From: Dromiciops gliroides
Taxonomy: Eukaryota > Chordata > Mammalia > Microbiotheria > Microbiotheriidae
Reading direction: 5' to 3'
Assembly: GCF_019393635.1 (NCBI RefSeq)
Contig: NC_057866.1
Location: forward strand, 231,583,359 to 231,647,358
DNA: 64,000 bases
Shown: positions 44,588-55,685 of the stretch, one piece after another
Numbering within the stretch: position 1 is the first letter of the stretch
Layout of the letters: each line of letters starts with the position of its first letter
Position numbers and translations under genes: made by a program
Notes under the pieces: model-generated
Seen by the model: only the letters and a program-made list of their open reading frames with translations
The model's database searches: none
Told to the model about the DNA's origin: nothing

Positions 44588-45538
44588 CTTTACCAAGCTG
44601 TTGACTTTTTTCATGATTTTCTTGTATCACTCTCATTTCTCTTTCAATTTTTTCCTCTACCTCTCTAACTTCTTTCCAAAGTCCTTTTTGAGCCCTTCTA
44701 TAGCCTGAGACCAATTCGTATTTTTCTTAGATGCTCTGGATGTAGGAAACTTTGACTTTGTTGCCTTCTGAGGGTATATTTTGATCTTCCTTGTCACCAT
44801 TGAAACTTTCTAGGGTCAGCATTTTTCTCCTGTTTGCTCATTTTCCCTGCCTATTTCTTGACTTTTTTCTCTTTGTAAAAGTGGGGCATTGCTTCCAGGG
44901 TGGAGGGAGCAGTGTCCCAATCCTCATGGGGTTTCTGCAGCTGTTTTCAGAGATACTTCTAGGTATCTGAAAGTTTTTAGTTCTTCCAAGGTGGTATGAT
45001 TTAAGGACAGGCATGTTTACCACTCTCCTGGTCTGTTTTCTGGTCTGTAAGCAACCACAGGCCTGCTTTTCTGCCCTGGAACTATGAACAGAGTCCCATT
45101 CCACTGTGGCTGCAAGCTCTTCCATGCTTGTCCTCCTCCCCTGCCTGGGACCACCACCCAAGACTGCGACCTGGGTCTGAGTATGGGCAAAACAATAGAT
45201 TCCTGACTCAGTGCTAGCAAAGAGACCCCTGGAATCTCCTTCTGGACAATTGTTTGACCCCCTTACTGTCTGTGGGCTGAGTTCCAGAAGTAGTTGCTTC
45301 TGTTCCTGATTCAGAGGCTCCCAAGATCTGCTTCTGCTTTGCTGTGGCTGTGGCTGGACCTGCACTGGGCTGCGCTCCACTCTCCCCACGTAAAACAGAC
45401 ATTTCCTACTGACCTTCTGTCTTTTAGTTGTTTCTTCTGCTCCAGGACTTGTCTTATGGCATTATTTGAAGGGGTCTTGGGGAGAGCTCAGGCAAGTCAC
45501 TGCCTTTCCTCCACCACCTTGGCTCCCCATTGTTTCTT

Positions 45539-45645
45539 AAGGTATAGTAATATTCTAATACACAATTTTTCTAGCAATTCCTCAAATAAATGGAGAGACA
45601 CTTTGTTTCCAATGTTTTGCTATCACAAATATTGAATAGAATTTA
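45539..45645 (-). mobile_element. Old L1 copy 2, right part
   Basis: 'TAATATTCTAATACACAATT' and 'TCCAATGTTTTGCTATCACA' continue the L1 ORF2 end from 41102 beyond the HAL1 insertion. Confidence 0.65.
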
Positions 45646-46004
45646 AAACAGTCTCTAAATGAGCTTGTGGGGGACTCTGGTTATCTTTTCCCTTCTCCAT
45701 CATCCCCTGCCCCCACCTTTGCCTATCTATTTCAATAGATAAATACATACATATAAACATACTTATATCTACCTCTAGGCATTACTCTCTAGCCAGAGAT
45801 ATCTATAGGGAGATAGATGTACATTAATCCATGGGGGTATATCCACACACATATATAAACATACACCAGTGTATTAATGAACACACATAATGTAGAATAT
45901 TCATTTGGTAGCTACAACAAATGTTGTCTATCTCCTAGTAGGATCCAGAAGTGACCATATGGTATGGTGGCCACAGCTCAGGATCTAAATTCTTCTGTTA
46001 AATG
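45646..46004. other. Unassigned stretch
   Basis: Contains ATA/CATA-rich sequence (45740-45890). Nothing else was recognised. Confidence 0.35.
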
Positions 46005-46125
46005 TCTATAGTACTTTGGAGGAGTCAGCCTCTCTGGGCTTCAATTTCTTCACCTGTAGAATGGTGAGATTAAATGACATGTCCTTTAAGGTCCATTCTA
46101 GCCCTAAATCCCTCTTATCTCTTAC
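46005..46125 (+). repeat. MIR3-type fragment
   Basis: 'TCAATTTCTTCACCTGTAGA' and 'AAGGTCCATTCTAGCCC'. Confidence 0.65.
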
Positions 46126-46150
46126 TCTACCATATGAACTTGAGTTAGAC

Positions 46151-46644
46151 TGAGAAACTGACTGAGTACCTACTTAAGGGTGATTGGATGGAGACCACAC
46201 CTGGCTGGCCCTGAGTGACGCTGTTCTCGGAGGCTGTGGACTACTGATGTCAGTAGGAGACCACTCTCAACCAATTAGCTTGAAGGACCTCCCCTTTTGT
46301 GGAGGGAGACAGGAAGTAGGAAGAGGAGGTTAGCTCACTGGATTTTTCTCTCTTTTCATTGAGGAACCGGCGTGGTGGGAAATGGAGGAAAAGGAGGGTC
46401 CCTCTTGTTGTTTGGTTCTTCGGCTTGGTGGGAGACAGAGAAAAGGTGGACAGAGAAAGAGAGGAAAGCAGATAGAAAGTAGATAGACTTGTGGCATTAC
46501 AGGATCCCATATGTTGTCTTTACTCTTTAATAAATACCTAAAAGCCTAAACTCTTGCTTAATTTATCAGTGATTTTAACCAGCTACCCCCTGCCCAAAAC
46601 TGGGGGGGCACATTAGTACCCACATTTAGATTTTAAACATCACA
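46151..46644 (+). mobile_element. Solo ERV LTR (family A-related)
   Basis: About 494 bp. It shares with 31531-32201 the block 'GGAGACCACACC' ... 'TGAAGGACCTCCCCTTTTG'. It has TTTAATAAATACC (polyadenylation-like), then 'GCTACCCCCTGCCC', and ends at AAACATCACA. AGAC occurs at 46147-46150 and 46644-46647, a possible 4-bp TSD. Its 3' half is repeated in reverse at 61070. Confidence 0.75.
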
Positions 46645-46779
46645 GACATGAGGGCCCCCAAGGTCCCCTCCAAGTCTAGGTCTTGGCATTTTGTGATCTA
46701 TGGCACTAATCGCGCAACTTTTATGATTCTCTGCTACATGCTTCCCCATGATGTGTGCTTAGGTTTTCAATGGTACTAA

Positions 46780-46975
46780 GCTGTCATCTCACCTGCACTT
46801 TATCATTTCCAGATTTTTCCATGTGCCCTTGGCATCTGGCTCCTTCACTGGCATCTCTCCTCCTTGGCGTTGTCTGTAATTCACTAGGAGTGAATCAAGG
46901 AAGTTTCATGTCTGTTAACTCATCGGCACAGCACTGCATATAGGGAGGTGCTTAATGAGTGCTGTTTGATTGACT
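46780..46975 (+). repeat. L2 3' end
   Basis: 'CTGGCTCCTTCACTGGCATC' and 'GGAGGTGCTTAATGAGTGC'. Confidence 0.6.
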
Positions 46976-48124
46976 AATTGTGGCTTGAGTAGATTCCTGG
47001 GACTGGTGGCTGTGTCTTTATAGATTTAGCCACTTAATTTCTATAGAGATTCTGCGACTATAATGCAGCATGAATTGGTATGGAGAGTGAGCAGAAGGAA
47101 GCTGGAAGGGGAGAGAAACAGATAAAGAAGGTGAGAGTGCTGAATATATCATATCTTCCAATAGGTCTGTATGTTGTAAGATCTGTTTTGATAACACATT
47201 ATGTTTGGCTGGCATTGCAAAGTGAAATCCTATACTTAATGAGCCAATAATGTACCCAGGGCACTGGTGACCTTGGAGCGACCTGACTTTTCACCAGGCT
47301 AAAAGCTGATAATTGAGCTTTGTGCCAGCCGAGTCCTGGAGATTTCTCTTGAAAGAACACCTGCTTCATTCATTCATTCATTTGTTTATTAATTCATTTT
47401 ATTTATTTCTCTATTTATCCTTCTTTTCCACTCTCATGTGCAGCCAACTTCAGAGGAGGGCTCTGTTTCTCTAGGGAGTTAACTTCTCTCACCTACATTA
47501 TTTTGATTAACCCCTAACTCCAGGCGGCTGGATTTGCTGACATGCAGCAGGGATGGAGAATACCCTCTTGCAAATGCCTGCGGGAGGGAGTGATAAGCCA
47601 GGTTGAGTGCCAAGGGGATGAGGTTAAAAGATTCTTTTTATTCAGCTTAAATGAAATTGTAACTGGCCCTGCTTCAGAAGCACACAGGGGAGAAGAAAGG
47701 GGTAGCCAGAAAGCTTCATTTTTGTATTCTTATTTAAAGCTAATCTGCCCCATGGGCTGAGAGCATGAAGGTGACTGCCTTAGTAGGGTGATTAAACAAG
47801 GTTGGTTTTATTCTTTATTTAAGAGAGTCTCTCTTCCCCATGGTGTTTTGGAACAATTTTCATAATCTCTCTGCTTGCAGATTCTCAGTGGGCAAAGTCC
47901 TCATCTTGTGTGTCCACAGCTGAGGAGAGTGTCTGTGTTTGCAGGTGTATTTGCTGCAATACTATTAGGGCTTTAAAAAAAATAGAGGTATTCAGGAACC
48001 AGATTAGGGATAGGATAGGGACTCGGGCAGAAGATGTGTCTGACAGTCCTGTGGTCTGAAGCAGATAGATACAGAGAAGAGAAAGCTTAGGTAGACTTCC
48101 ACATGGGTAAAGTTTAAGAAAAAT
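46976..48124. other. Mostly unassigned
   Basis: Has (ATTC)n around 47366-47385. A splice-bounded 64-nt segment (47881-47944, acceptor CTCTGCTTGCAG, weak donor GTGTAT) is open in two frames. I list it under rejected items. Confidence 0.35.
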
Positions 48125-48129
48125 GTTTG

Positions 48130-48275
48130 TGTGATGGAAAGACCAAAGTATGAGGACTGACCCTAAACCACTCACTAACAGTGTGACCTTCAGTGAAACT
48201 CTGAGTCTCAGTTTCTTTATATGTAAAATGGGGAGGGGGGGAGTTAGTGATATTTACAACAGGAAGCTAGCATGG
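48130..48275 (+). repeat. MIR copy
   Basis: 'AACAGTGTGACCTTCAGTG' and 'TCTCAGTTTCTTTATATG'. Confidence 0.65.
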
Positions 48276-48311
48276 CATTTTGGTAGAGCAGCAGTCAGAG
48301 AGCAAAAGGCA

Positions 48312-48435
48312 GAATGATGCGATGGGGAAGGTCCTGGATCTGGAGACAAGGGGACCTGGGTTCAAATACTCACTCTGCCACTTACTACTTGGATGACCCT
48401 AGGCAAGTTAGTTAGCCTCTCAGTGTACCAGACTA
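48312..48435 (+). repeat. MIR head
   Basis: 'GACCTGGGTTCAAATACTCA', 'CTCTGCCACTTACTACTTGG' and 'ATGACCCTAGGCAAG'. Confidence 0.75.
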
Positions 48436-48984
48436 CCCTCTCAGACCAGAAGTAGCAGAACAGTCATTAATCTGAACATCTGCATCATTCATTCATCCAT
48501 TTATTTATTAATTGATTTTATTTCATCATCTATGTATATGTATACACACATGTATAGAACAGATACCCAAGAAAAATGCTCTCCAAGGCAGAGAGAACCA
48601 GGGAGGGCTTCTTGGAGGAGGCCATTTGGGTGAATCTAAAGTTGAAGAACCTGATTTTCTCAGGTATAAGGAAATCATAAGTCAATGCATAGGAGATAGA
48701 AAGGTAAAAGGCCTATGGGGTGGGACAGGGGGAGGAGGACAATGAGTGTCCAGTTTGGTGTTATGCAGATTTGGTGGAGGAGGAAAAAAACAAATAAAAA
48801 AAAAACCATTTTCTAGAATTCAAGACCCTGAGTTCAAATCCCTCTTCTGACCCTTACAACTTACATAGACTAGAATGAATCCCTTCACTTCCCTATGAAA
48901 GAATTTGGCTCCTGACTCTCCAGATTATGTTTCCATTCCTTTTCAGAACCATAATTTTTTTTTTTGGTGTAGTTTTTTGTCATT

Positions 48985-49255
48985 AGTCAATCAGTGAATA
49001 AATATTTATCAAACACTATGTTCCAGGTACTGTGGTAAGTAATAACCATTAAAATATAAGCTCCTTGAGGCCAGGGGCTAACTTTGCTTGTCAGCCAATA
49101 AACATTTGTTAAGTGCCTTCTATGTACCAGACATTCTGCTAAGCACTAGAGAAAGGAAGGGGAGGGGAGGGAAAAGACATAGCATTGTCCCTGGCCTTAA
49201 GGAGTTCACAATCTAATGAGGAAGACAACAAGCAAACAAATATGTACAAACATAT
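48985..49255 (-). repeat. L2 3' ends, two antisense copies
   Basis: 'CAATCAGTGAATAAATATTT' (48985) and 'CAATAAACATTTGTTAAGTG' (49096) start two antisense tails. A short plus-strand L2 scrap (CTCCTTGAGGCCAGGGGC) lies between them. Confidence 0.7.
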
Positions 49256-49330
49256 ATTTAAGGTCCTAGCACTATAGCAAAATGTCTGGCATATACATAG
49301 TAATCACTTTATAAGTGCTTTATTTAATCT

Positions 49331-49456
49331 TTTTTTTTTAGTGAGGCAATTGGGGTTAAGTGACTTGCCCAGGGTCACACAGCTAGTAAGTGTTAAGTGT
49401 CTGAGGCTGGATTTAAACTCAGGTACTATCTATCCACTGTGCCACCTAGCTGCCCC
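49331..49456 (-). mobile_element. tRNA-derived SINE with internal deletion
   Basis: Poly-T to CACCTAGCTGCCCC. About 25 bp (the CTGACTCCAGGGC region) is missing. Perfect 15-bp TSD TGCTTTATTTAATCT at 49316-49330 and 49457-49471. Confidence 0.95.
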
Positions 49457-49471
49457 TGCTTTATTTAATCT

Positions 49472-49884
49472 AACCAGAATGCTGAGTTGGTTGAGGTGAT
49501 GAATGATGATCAGAAATCCTTGTTTTATTTTATATGATTTTTATCCTTTGTTTTCAGTATCTTTTAAAGGAAAAGCCTGTAAAATTCTAGTGTGCAAAAG
49601 CAGGAACCCATGGTCAAAGGAGGGAAGTACAACATAAAATAAAAGTCAAAGGAAGAAAAGGTCCTAGATTTGCCAAATGGTCAATTTGAAGAGGTCTCTA
49701 GGTGTTTTTCAAAATTGATTTTTCTGCTTGCTCTTAATGATATAGTATTATCCTCCATCATGTAAAGGATTTTGCCCCATCTATCAGATTAGTTATAGCT
49801 GTTAGAAGCCGAGAACTACCTCTAGAGGCTTGAAAAATACAAGTTAGTTGATTCAATCAGGAATAAATTAGCCAGTTTACAATG
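49472..49884. other. Unassigned stretch
   Basis: Nothing was recognised. Confidence 0.35.
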
Positions 49885-49891
49885 ATGTGTA

Positions 49892-50137
49892 TGTTGTTGT
49901 TCAGTCTTTTTCAGTTATGCACAACTCTTCACAACCTCATTTGGTGTTGTTTTGTTTGTTTGTGTTTTTTTGGCAAAGATACTGGAGTGATTTGCCATTT
50001 CCTTCTCCGGTTTATTTTGCAGATGAGGAACTGAAGCAAATAAGGGTTAAATGACTCTCCCAGGCCCATCAAATTAAGTGACCGGATTCCTGATTTCAAT
50101 CACAGTGGTCTATCCACTGTGCCACCTACCTGTCCTC
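49892..50137 (-). mobile_element. RTE-tailed SINE, antisense
   Basis: 'TTGTTGTTCAGTCTTTTTCA', 'TACTGGAGTGATTTGCCATT' and end 'CCACTGTGCCACCTACC'. Confidence 0.85.
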
Positions 50138-50194
50138 TAATTATATGTATGTAATTCTATTATCAAAATGTGGGTCTAAATTCCTTTCTTCATT

Positions 50195-50305
50195 ATAGAA
50201 TCACAGATCTGGAAGTAGAAGAGAACTTGGAGACTTCAACTCCCTCACTTTATAGATGAGGAAACTGAGGCTCCAAAGGTTAAATTTCACCCAATGTCAA
50301 GCAAG
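50195..50305 (-). repeat. MIR3-type CORE-SINE, antisense
   Basis: 'AGAATCACAGATCTGGAAG' and 'TATAGATGAGGAAACTGAGG'. Confidence 0.8.
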
Positions 50306-50332
50306 GTCTTTCTTCATAAAGAAAATAGAAGT

Positions 50333-50488
50333 GGAGGCAGCTAGTGGATAGAGCACCGGCCCTGGAGTCAGGAGGACCTGATTTCAAATCCGGCCTCAGA
50401 CACTTAACATTTACTAGCTGTGTGACCCTGGGCAAGTCACTTAACCTCAATTGCCTCACTTAAAAACAAAAAAACCCAAACAAAAACA
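50333..50488 (+). mobile_element. tRNA-derived marsupial SINE, head shortened
   Basis: The head lacks about 8 bp (GGAGGCAGCTAGTGGATAG). Perfect 12-bp TSD GAAAATAGAAGT at 50321-50332 and 50489-50500. Confidence 0.94.
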
Positions 50489-50500
50489 GAAAATAGAAGT

Positions 50501-51004
50501 ATAATAGATTTGCCATCATGTTATCTTTCCATCTAAACTGAGGTTATTTTTCTTGTTCTTGCCCCTAATGTAGAAAAGGAACAAAAAAACAAAAAACCCC
50601 AGCCCTTTTATTGCATTGAGCATTTAATATAATCCTCATTTCATACTGGGCTTAAGCCTTGCACATTTTTTTTTTTAATCATCCTCTCTTACTTTTCTCT
50701 CCCCTCTCTCTTCTCTTCACGTTTCTTTTTTCAACATCTGTTTTTGTTGATAAGTTTCTTTTACAAAGCCATTATTTCAGACATGACAGTTAAATAACCA
50801 TGTGCTGTCTTGCATTGTTATGTTCAATTCTACAAATATTTTTCATGTGCCCTCAAAAAAGAAAGCAAATTTTGATTCAATATAAGGAAGAAGTTCCTAA
50901 TAATGACAGGTATTCCAATTCCAAAAATGCAACAATAAGCCTCATGAAGTAATGAATCTCAACCCCCAAAACTTAGAGGCACTTCTTATGTGTGTTCTTT
51001 TCCC
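50501..51004. other. Unassigned stretch
   Basis: AT-rich. Nothing was recognised. Confidence 0.35.
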
Positions 51005-51130
51005 AATAGAATGAATGTAAGCTTCTTGAGGGCAGCAACTGTCTTTTTGCTCATATTTGTACTCTGCCTCTCCAGTGCTTGGCACATTGCCTGACAGCAA
51101 GCACTTAATAAATGCTTGCTGACTTAACAT
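51005..51130 (+). repeat. L2 3' end
   Basis: 'GTAAGCTTCTTGAGGGCAGC' and 'GCACTTAATAAATGCTTGC'. Confidence 0.85.
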
Positions 51131-51139
51131 AAGCAGAAG

Positions 51140-51610
51140 TTGTATGACCACTTGTCCCAGACAGTCCATCAGCTCCTCAGAACAACATGTGCTAATTGAA
51201 CTCTTCTTCTCCATAAAACCCTCCCTTAGCTACTATATGCTTTTGAAAACTTTTTTATTTTTTTCCTTCTGTTCACAACATGTGCATTTCCCCCTTTTTG
51301 GCCTCACCCTTCATAGGACCCATCCTTACAACACAGAAAAATAGGTTGAGCAAAGCTGAATGACAGGTTGTCTGACAGTGTATGCCTCCTTTAGACCATA
51401 TCTTTCTAAAGAGAAAAGAGAAGGATGCTTCATTGGTTTTCCAGGATGGAGAATGTCCACTAAAATTTATCAGTGCAACTGCTTTCTTGTTTGTTGTTTT
51501 TTTCTTCTTTTTCTTTGTTTCTTTTACTTTATTTCTTTAGCCTCTTTCTGTACCCCTAACACTTAGCCTTGTACATAGTAGGTGCTTAATAATACTTATT
51601 TGCCTCCCTC
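51140..51610 (+). repeat. L2 3' region
   Basis: A decayed ORF2 end, 'ACATAGTAGGTGCTTAATAA' and neighbouring tail. Confidence 0.6.
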
Positions 51611-51840
51611 TATTCTAATGCATTTCATAAGCAAATAATTCTTCTAAAAAGTTAGTGCTCATCCCAGGCAACTGTGTTAATTTACAGTGTCAGATACTGT
51701 GTTTACTTAAAGCAAGGGGTGCCTGTATTCCTTGGCTGTCTCTTTTGAATGTCTCATTTCTGGACCAGCTAGATTTGCAGGAAAGATTTTTTAGAAAACC
51801 CATATTCCAATAGAAATACCACCTCCTTTTTTCTTTTAGA

Positions 51841-52800
51841 GTCAAGTGCAGGAGCATTTATTAAGTGTTTACTGTATACTAGACACTGTGCTAAGTACAG
51901 AGGATACAAAGGCAAGAACACAGTTCCTGCCCACAGGTAGCTTATATTCAAATGAGGTAGATGATATGTCAATAGCTACATACACACAAGACAGATTCAA
52001 TGGAAATGGAAGGTAATACCAGAGAGAAGGGACTAGTGGTAGCAAGAGTACTGGAAAAGACCTTCTCCAGGAGGAGGGATTGGAGCTTATTCTTGAAGGC
52101 AATGGGGAAGCCAAGGGACAGAAGGGAAGGATTAGAGAATTCTAGGCATGGAGGGAGCATCACTAAGGCAAAGATACAGAAACAGGACATGGAATATCAT
52201 CTTCAAGGAACTGCAGTGTCCATGGAGGACAGTAAAGTGTAAAAAAGACTGAAAATGTAGAAAGGGACCCAGCTATGAAAAATCAAAGGAGTTTATGTTT
52301 AATCCTGGAGGCAAGACAGAGCCACTAAAACTCACTGAACATGGGTGGGTACAGGAGAGGTGACATGGTGAGAACTACATTTTAGAAAAATCCCTTTGGC
52401 AGCTGGAGGATAGCATGGAGTGGGGAGAGCTTTAATCCAGGGGAATATTTTTAGAAGGCTATTATTGCAGTAATCCAGATGAGAGGTGATTAGGATCTTA
52501 ATCAGGATTGTGAGGAAAGGATATTGTATAAGAGAAGTTAAGGTATAAATAAGATTTGGCAATGGATTGGATATATCGGGCGAGTTAAGGATGACACTTG
52601 ATTAATAAGACTAGGTGACTGAGAAGAGAGCAGGACCTTCAAAAGTAATATGGGAGTTCAGAAGGTGAAAAGGTTTTTTGGGGAAAAAAGGTGAGTTCTA
52701 TTTTGGACATGTTTAGTTTGAGATGTCTATTGGACATCTAGTTTGAGATATACAGAAGCTGGAATTGAAGAGAGGTATTATAGACTTGGTCAACATACCT
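51841..52800 (-). repeat. L2 LINE ORF2 C-terminus and 3' UTR, antisense
   Basis: About 960 bp. The L2 3' end lies at the left ('CATTTATTAAGTGTTTACTG', 'GACACTGTGCTAAGTACAG'). Rightward it passes through 'CCAGGAGGAGGGATTGGAGC' and 'GCAGTAATCCAGATGAGAGG' to 'TTTGGACATGTTTAGTTTGA', which mirrors the plus-strand L2 at 25965-26650. Confidence 0.85.
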
Positions 52801-52984
52801 ATCAATCAACAAGTATTTATTGATACCTATATTTGGGGAAAGAGTCTATATTCAAAAGACTGACAATGTGATTAAATTTATGTCAATTTTCTTATGTAAT
52901 GAAAACAAAAATTGATAAGAGTATTGTTACTTATTATTGCAATATGAAGCAGATATGGAAGAGTACAAGGGAAGAGATCCTTTC

Positions 52985-53125
52985 TCAAGTCAGAGGACCA
53001 TGTGTGATCATATAAAAGTTACCTAACCTTCTTCGGCCTCAGTTTCCTCCTATGTAAAATGGGCAGGTTTGACTAGATAACCTCTAAAGTCCCTTCCAGG
53101 TATATATCTTTGTTTCTATGATTTG
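52985..53125 (+). repeat. MIR3-type CORE-SINE
   Basis: 'GCCTCAGTTTCCTCCTATG' and 'TGACTAGATAACCTCTAAAG'. Confidence 0.75.
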
Positions 53126-53178
53126 GGACTTTTCAAATATAACTTCCACCATGATATATTCACTTCTACTCTTTAAAA

Positions 53179-53416
53179 GGGCAGTGGTGCAGTGGATAGA
53201 GCACTAGGCTTGAAATAAAGAAGACTCATCTTCAGTTCAAAGCTGGCCTCAGACACTAGCTGTGTGACCCTAGGTAAGTGACTTAATGCTGTTTGCCTCA
53301 GTTTCCTTATCTGTAAAATGAGCTGGAGAAGGAAATAACAAACCACTCTAGTATCTCTGCCAAGAAAATTCAAAATGATGTCACAGAAAGTCAGACACAA
53401 CTGAGAAATGACTTAA
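53179..53416 (+). mobile_element. RTE-tailed marsupial SINE
   Basis: GGGCAGTGGTGCAGTGGATAG to 'AGTCAGACACAACTGAGAAA'. Direct repeats TACTCTTTAAA / TATTCTTTAAA flank it. Confidence 0.88.
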
Positions 53417-54146
53417 TATTCTTTAAATGCCTGAGTGTTACCTTGTTCTTAATCATCTAAAGAATGTGAATACCACTGGGTGGAGCCACAATAGCAGAGG
53501 ACAGGCAGTGACTCTTCGGAGCTCTCCCCCAAATCCATCCAAATAACTTCAAATAAGACAATTTCTGGGGAAGCAGAACCCACAAAAGAATGGGGTGAAA
53601 TCATTTTCCAGCCAAAGACAGCTTAGAAGGTCGGCAGGAAAGGTCTGTTGTACTGCATTGAGAGTGGAGTGCAGATTTGGCTGCACCATACAGCCCCAGG
53701 CTCAGCCCCAGAGAATCAGGCCTCCAGAGCCTCGGAATCACCTGAGGCAGCAGCTGCTTCTGTAACTTCACTCATGGACCACTGAAGGGGTCAAGTGGTT
53801 GGCCAGGGGGAGATTGCAAGGGTCTCTTCTGGGCACTGAGTTGGAACTCTGTTGTGTTACATGTGATCAGAACCAGGAAGCAGCCTCGAGTGGTGGCCCA
53901 GGTGGTAGATGAGTGCAGGGACAACCGAGCTTGCAACCACAATGAAACAGATTTCTTTTCCTGGGTTAAAGAGCAAGCAGGCTTGTGGTTACTTACAGAC
54001 CAGAACATGTAGAACATGCCTCTCCTTAAATCGTACCACCTGGGACCCTGTAAAGCTTGGGAGAGTTTGCTCTGGAAGCAGTGCCCCACTTTTAGGAGGA
54101 ATTAAAAGTCAAGAAATAGACTGGCAAAATTAGTAGACAGAAAAAA

Positions 54147-54908
54147 ATGTGGACCCTAGAAAGTTTCTTTGGCGACAAGAAAGATCAAAATACACCCTTA
54201 GAAGAAGATAACAAAGTCAAAGCTCCTATATCCAAAGCTTCCAAGAAAAATACAAATTGGTCTCAGGCCTTGGAAGTACTCAAAAATGACTTTGAAGATA
54301 AGGTAAGAGAGGAAGAGGGAAAAATGAAAGGAAAAATGAGAGTGATGTAGGAGGGTCATTAAAAAAAAAAGTCAACAGCTTGAAAAGCCAAATGGAAAAG
54401 GAGATACAAAAGCTCTCTGAAGAAAATAATTGCTTAAGAATTAGGATTGAACAAATGGAAGCTCATGACAGTATGAGAAATCAAGACACAATAAAGCAAA
54501 ACCAAAAGAATGAAAAAATAGAGGGCAATGTGAAATATCTCCTTGGAAAAAACAGCTGACCTGGAAAATAGATCCAGGGGAGATAATTTAAAAATTATTG
54601 GACTACCTGAAAGCCATGATCACCTCCTGGAAGAGATCCCAAATGAAAACTTCCAGAAATATTATAGTCAAATTCCAGAACTCCCAGGTCAAGGAGAAAA
54701 TATTGCAAGCAACCAGAAAGAAACCAATCAAGTATTGTGGAGACACAGTCAGGATAATAATACAAGATCTAGCAGCTTCTATGTTATAGGATCAGAGGGC
54801 TTGGATTATGATATTCAGGAAGGCAAAGGAACTGGGATTACAACCAAGAATCACCTACCCAGCAAATCTAAGTATAATATTTCAGGGGGGGAAATGGGAA
54901 TTCAATGA
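54147..54908 (+). pseudogene. Broken HAL1-like ORF1
   Basis: The first segment, 54147-54350, starts MWTLESFFGDKKDQNTPL and ends at a premature TAG. The coiled-coil region continues in other frames across an A10 run at 54361. A second open part, 54543-54908, starts in the register of KTADLENRSRGDNLKIIGLP, similar in plan to the linker and RRM start of L1 ORF1p. At least two frameshifts prevent a full protein. ORF1p is an RNA-binding chaperone of the retrotransposon particle. Confidence 0.75.
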
Positions 54909-54931
54909 AAGAGAGGACTTTCAGTCATTCT

Positions 54932-55104
54932 TTTTTATATTATTTATTTTTATTTTTTGTTTTATTTTAACATGGCAATGAGGATTAAGTGACTTGCCCA
55001 AGGTCACACAGCTAGTAAGTGTCAAGTGTCTGAGGCCGGATTTGAGCTCAGGTCCTCCTGAATCCAGGACTGGTGCTTTATCTACTGCACCACCTAGCTG
55101 CCCC
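54932..55104 (-). mobile_element. tRNA-derived SINE nested in HAL1
   Basis: A/T-rich tail, 'ATGGCAATGAGGATTAAGTG', and end CACCTAGCTGCCCCA. Direct repeat CTTTCAGTCATTCTT / CTTCAGGCATTCTT. Confidence 0.93.
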
Positions 55105-55359
55105 ACTTCAGGCATTCTTGATGAAAAGACCTGAGCTGAATAGAAAATTTGACTTTCAAGTACAAGACTCTAGAAAAGCATAAAAAGGTAAACAGAAAAA
55201 AGAAATCATAAGGATATTAAAAGGTTAAACTGTTTACATTCTTACGTGAGAAGATGATATTTGTAACTCATAAGAACTTTCTTATTAGGGCAGGTTGATG
55301 AAGTATATTTAGACAGAGGGTGCAGGTATGAATTGAATATGAAGGAATGATACCTTTTA

Positions 55360-55519
55360 TTTATTTTTATTTTATTTTATTTTTTTGCAGGCAACGGGGG
55401 TTAAGTGACTTGCCCAGGGTCACACAGCTAGGAAGTGTTAAGTGTCTGAGGCCAGATTTGAACTCAGGTACTCCTGACTCCAGGGCCGGTGCTTAACCAC
55501 TGTGCCATCTAGCTGCCCC
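55360..55519 (-). mobile_element. tRNA-derived SINE nested in HAL1
   Basis: 'GCAGGCAACGGGGGTTAAG' to 'CATCTAGCTGCCCC'. Perfect 16-bp TSD GGAATGATACCTTTTA at 55344-55359 and 55520-55535. Confidence 0.95.
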
Positions 55520-55548
55520 GGAATGATACCTTTTAAAAAATAAAATTA

Positions 55549-55685
55549 GGGGCAGCTAGGTGGCACAGTGGATAGAGCACCGGGCCTGGATTCAGGAGTA
55601 CCTGAGTTCAAATCCGGCCTCAGACACTTAATGCTTCCTAGCTGTGTGACCCTGGGCAAGTCACTTAACCCCCGTTGCCTTACTA
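55549..55685 (+). mobile_element. tRNA-derived SINE A
   Basis: GGGGCAGCTAGGTGGCACAG to CCCCCGTTGCCTTAC. It is followed by an AT-repeat tail that takes part in the tandem duplication below. Confidence 0.93.

Larger units (their letters stand above)
41103..45527 (-). mobile_element. HAL1-like element carrying two LTRs and a SINE
   Basis: On the minus strand, 5' to 3': 5' UTR from about 45527 ('GGGGAGCCAAGGTGGTGGAG'), a decayed ORF1 (coiled coil, then the block encoding NLKIIGLPE in the sister copy), a long G/A-rich 3' UTR, and a tail of about 430 bp homologous to the L1 3' end. No ORF2 endonuclease or reverse transcriptase region is present. The TSD is CATTATTTCTT / CATTGTTTCTT at 41092-41102 and 45528-45538, inside an older L1. 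Interrupted by 42059-42596 (LTR), 43356-43494 (SINE) and 43734-44587 (LTR-like). Structure matches the plus-strand copy at 53472-57343. Confidence 0.85.

Noticed and set aside
44838..45402. 183-residue minus-strand frame rich in Gln/Arg
   Set aside because: It lies in the 5' UTR of the HAL1-like element, the corresponding frame is broken in the other copies, and it resembles no known protein.
47881..47944. Splice-bounded 64-nt segment open in two frames
   Set aside because: The donor (GTGTAT) is weak, and the candidate transcript already ends at 19578. Its phase match with the 18058 exon is probably chance, but it could be an alternative exon.
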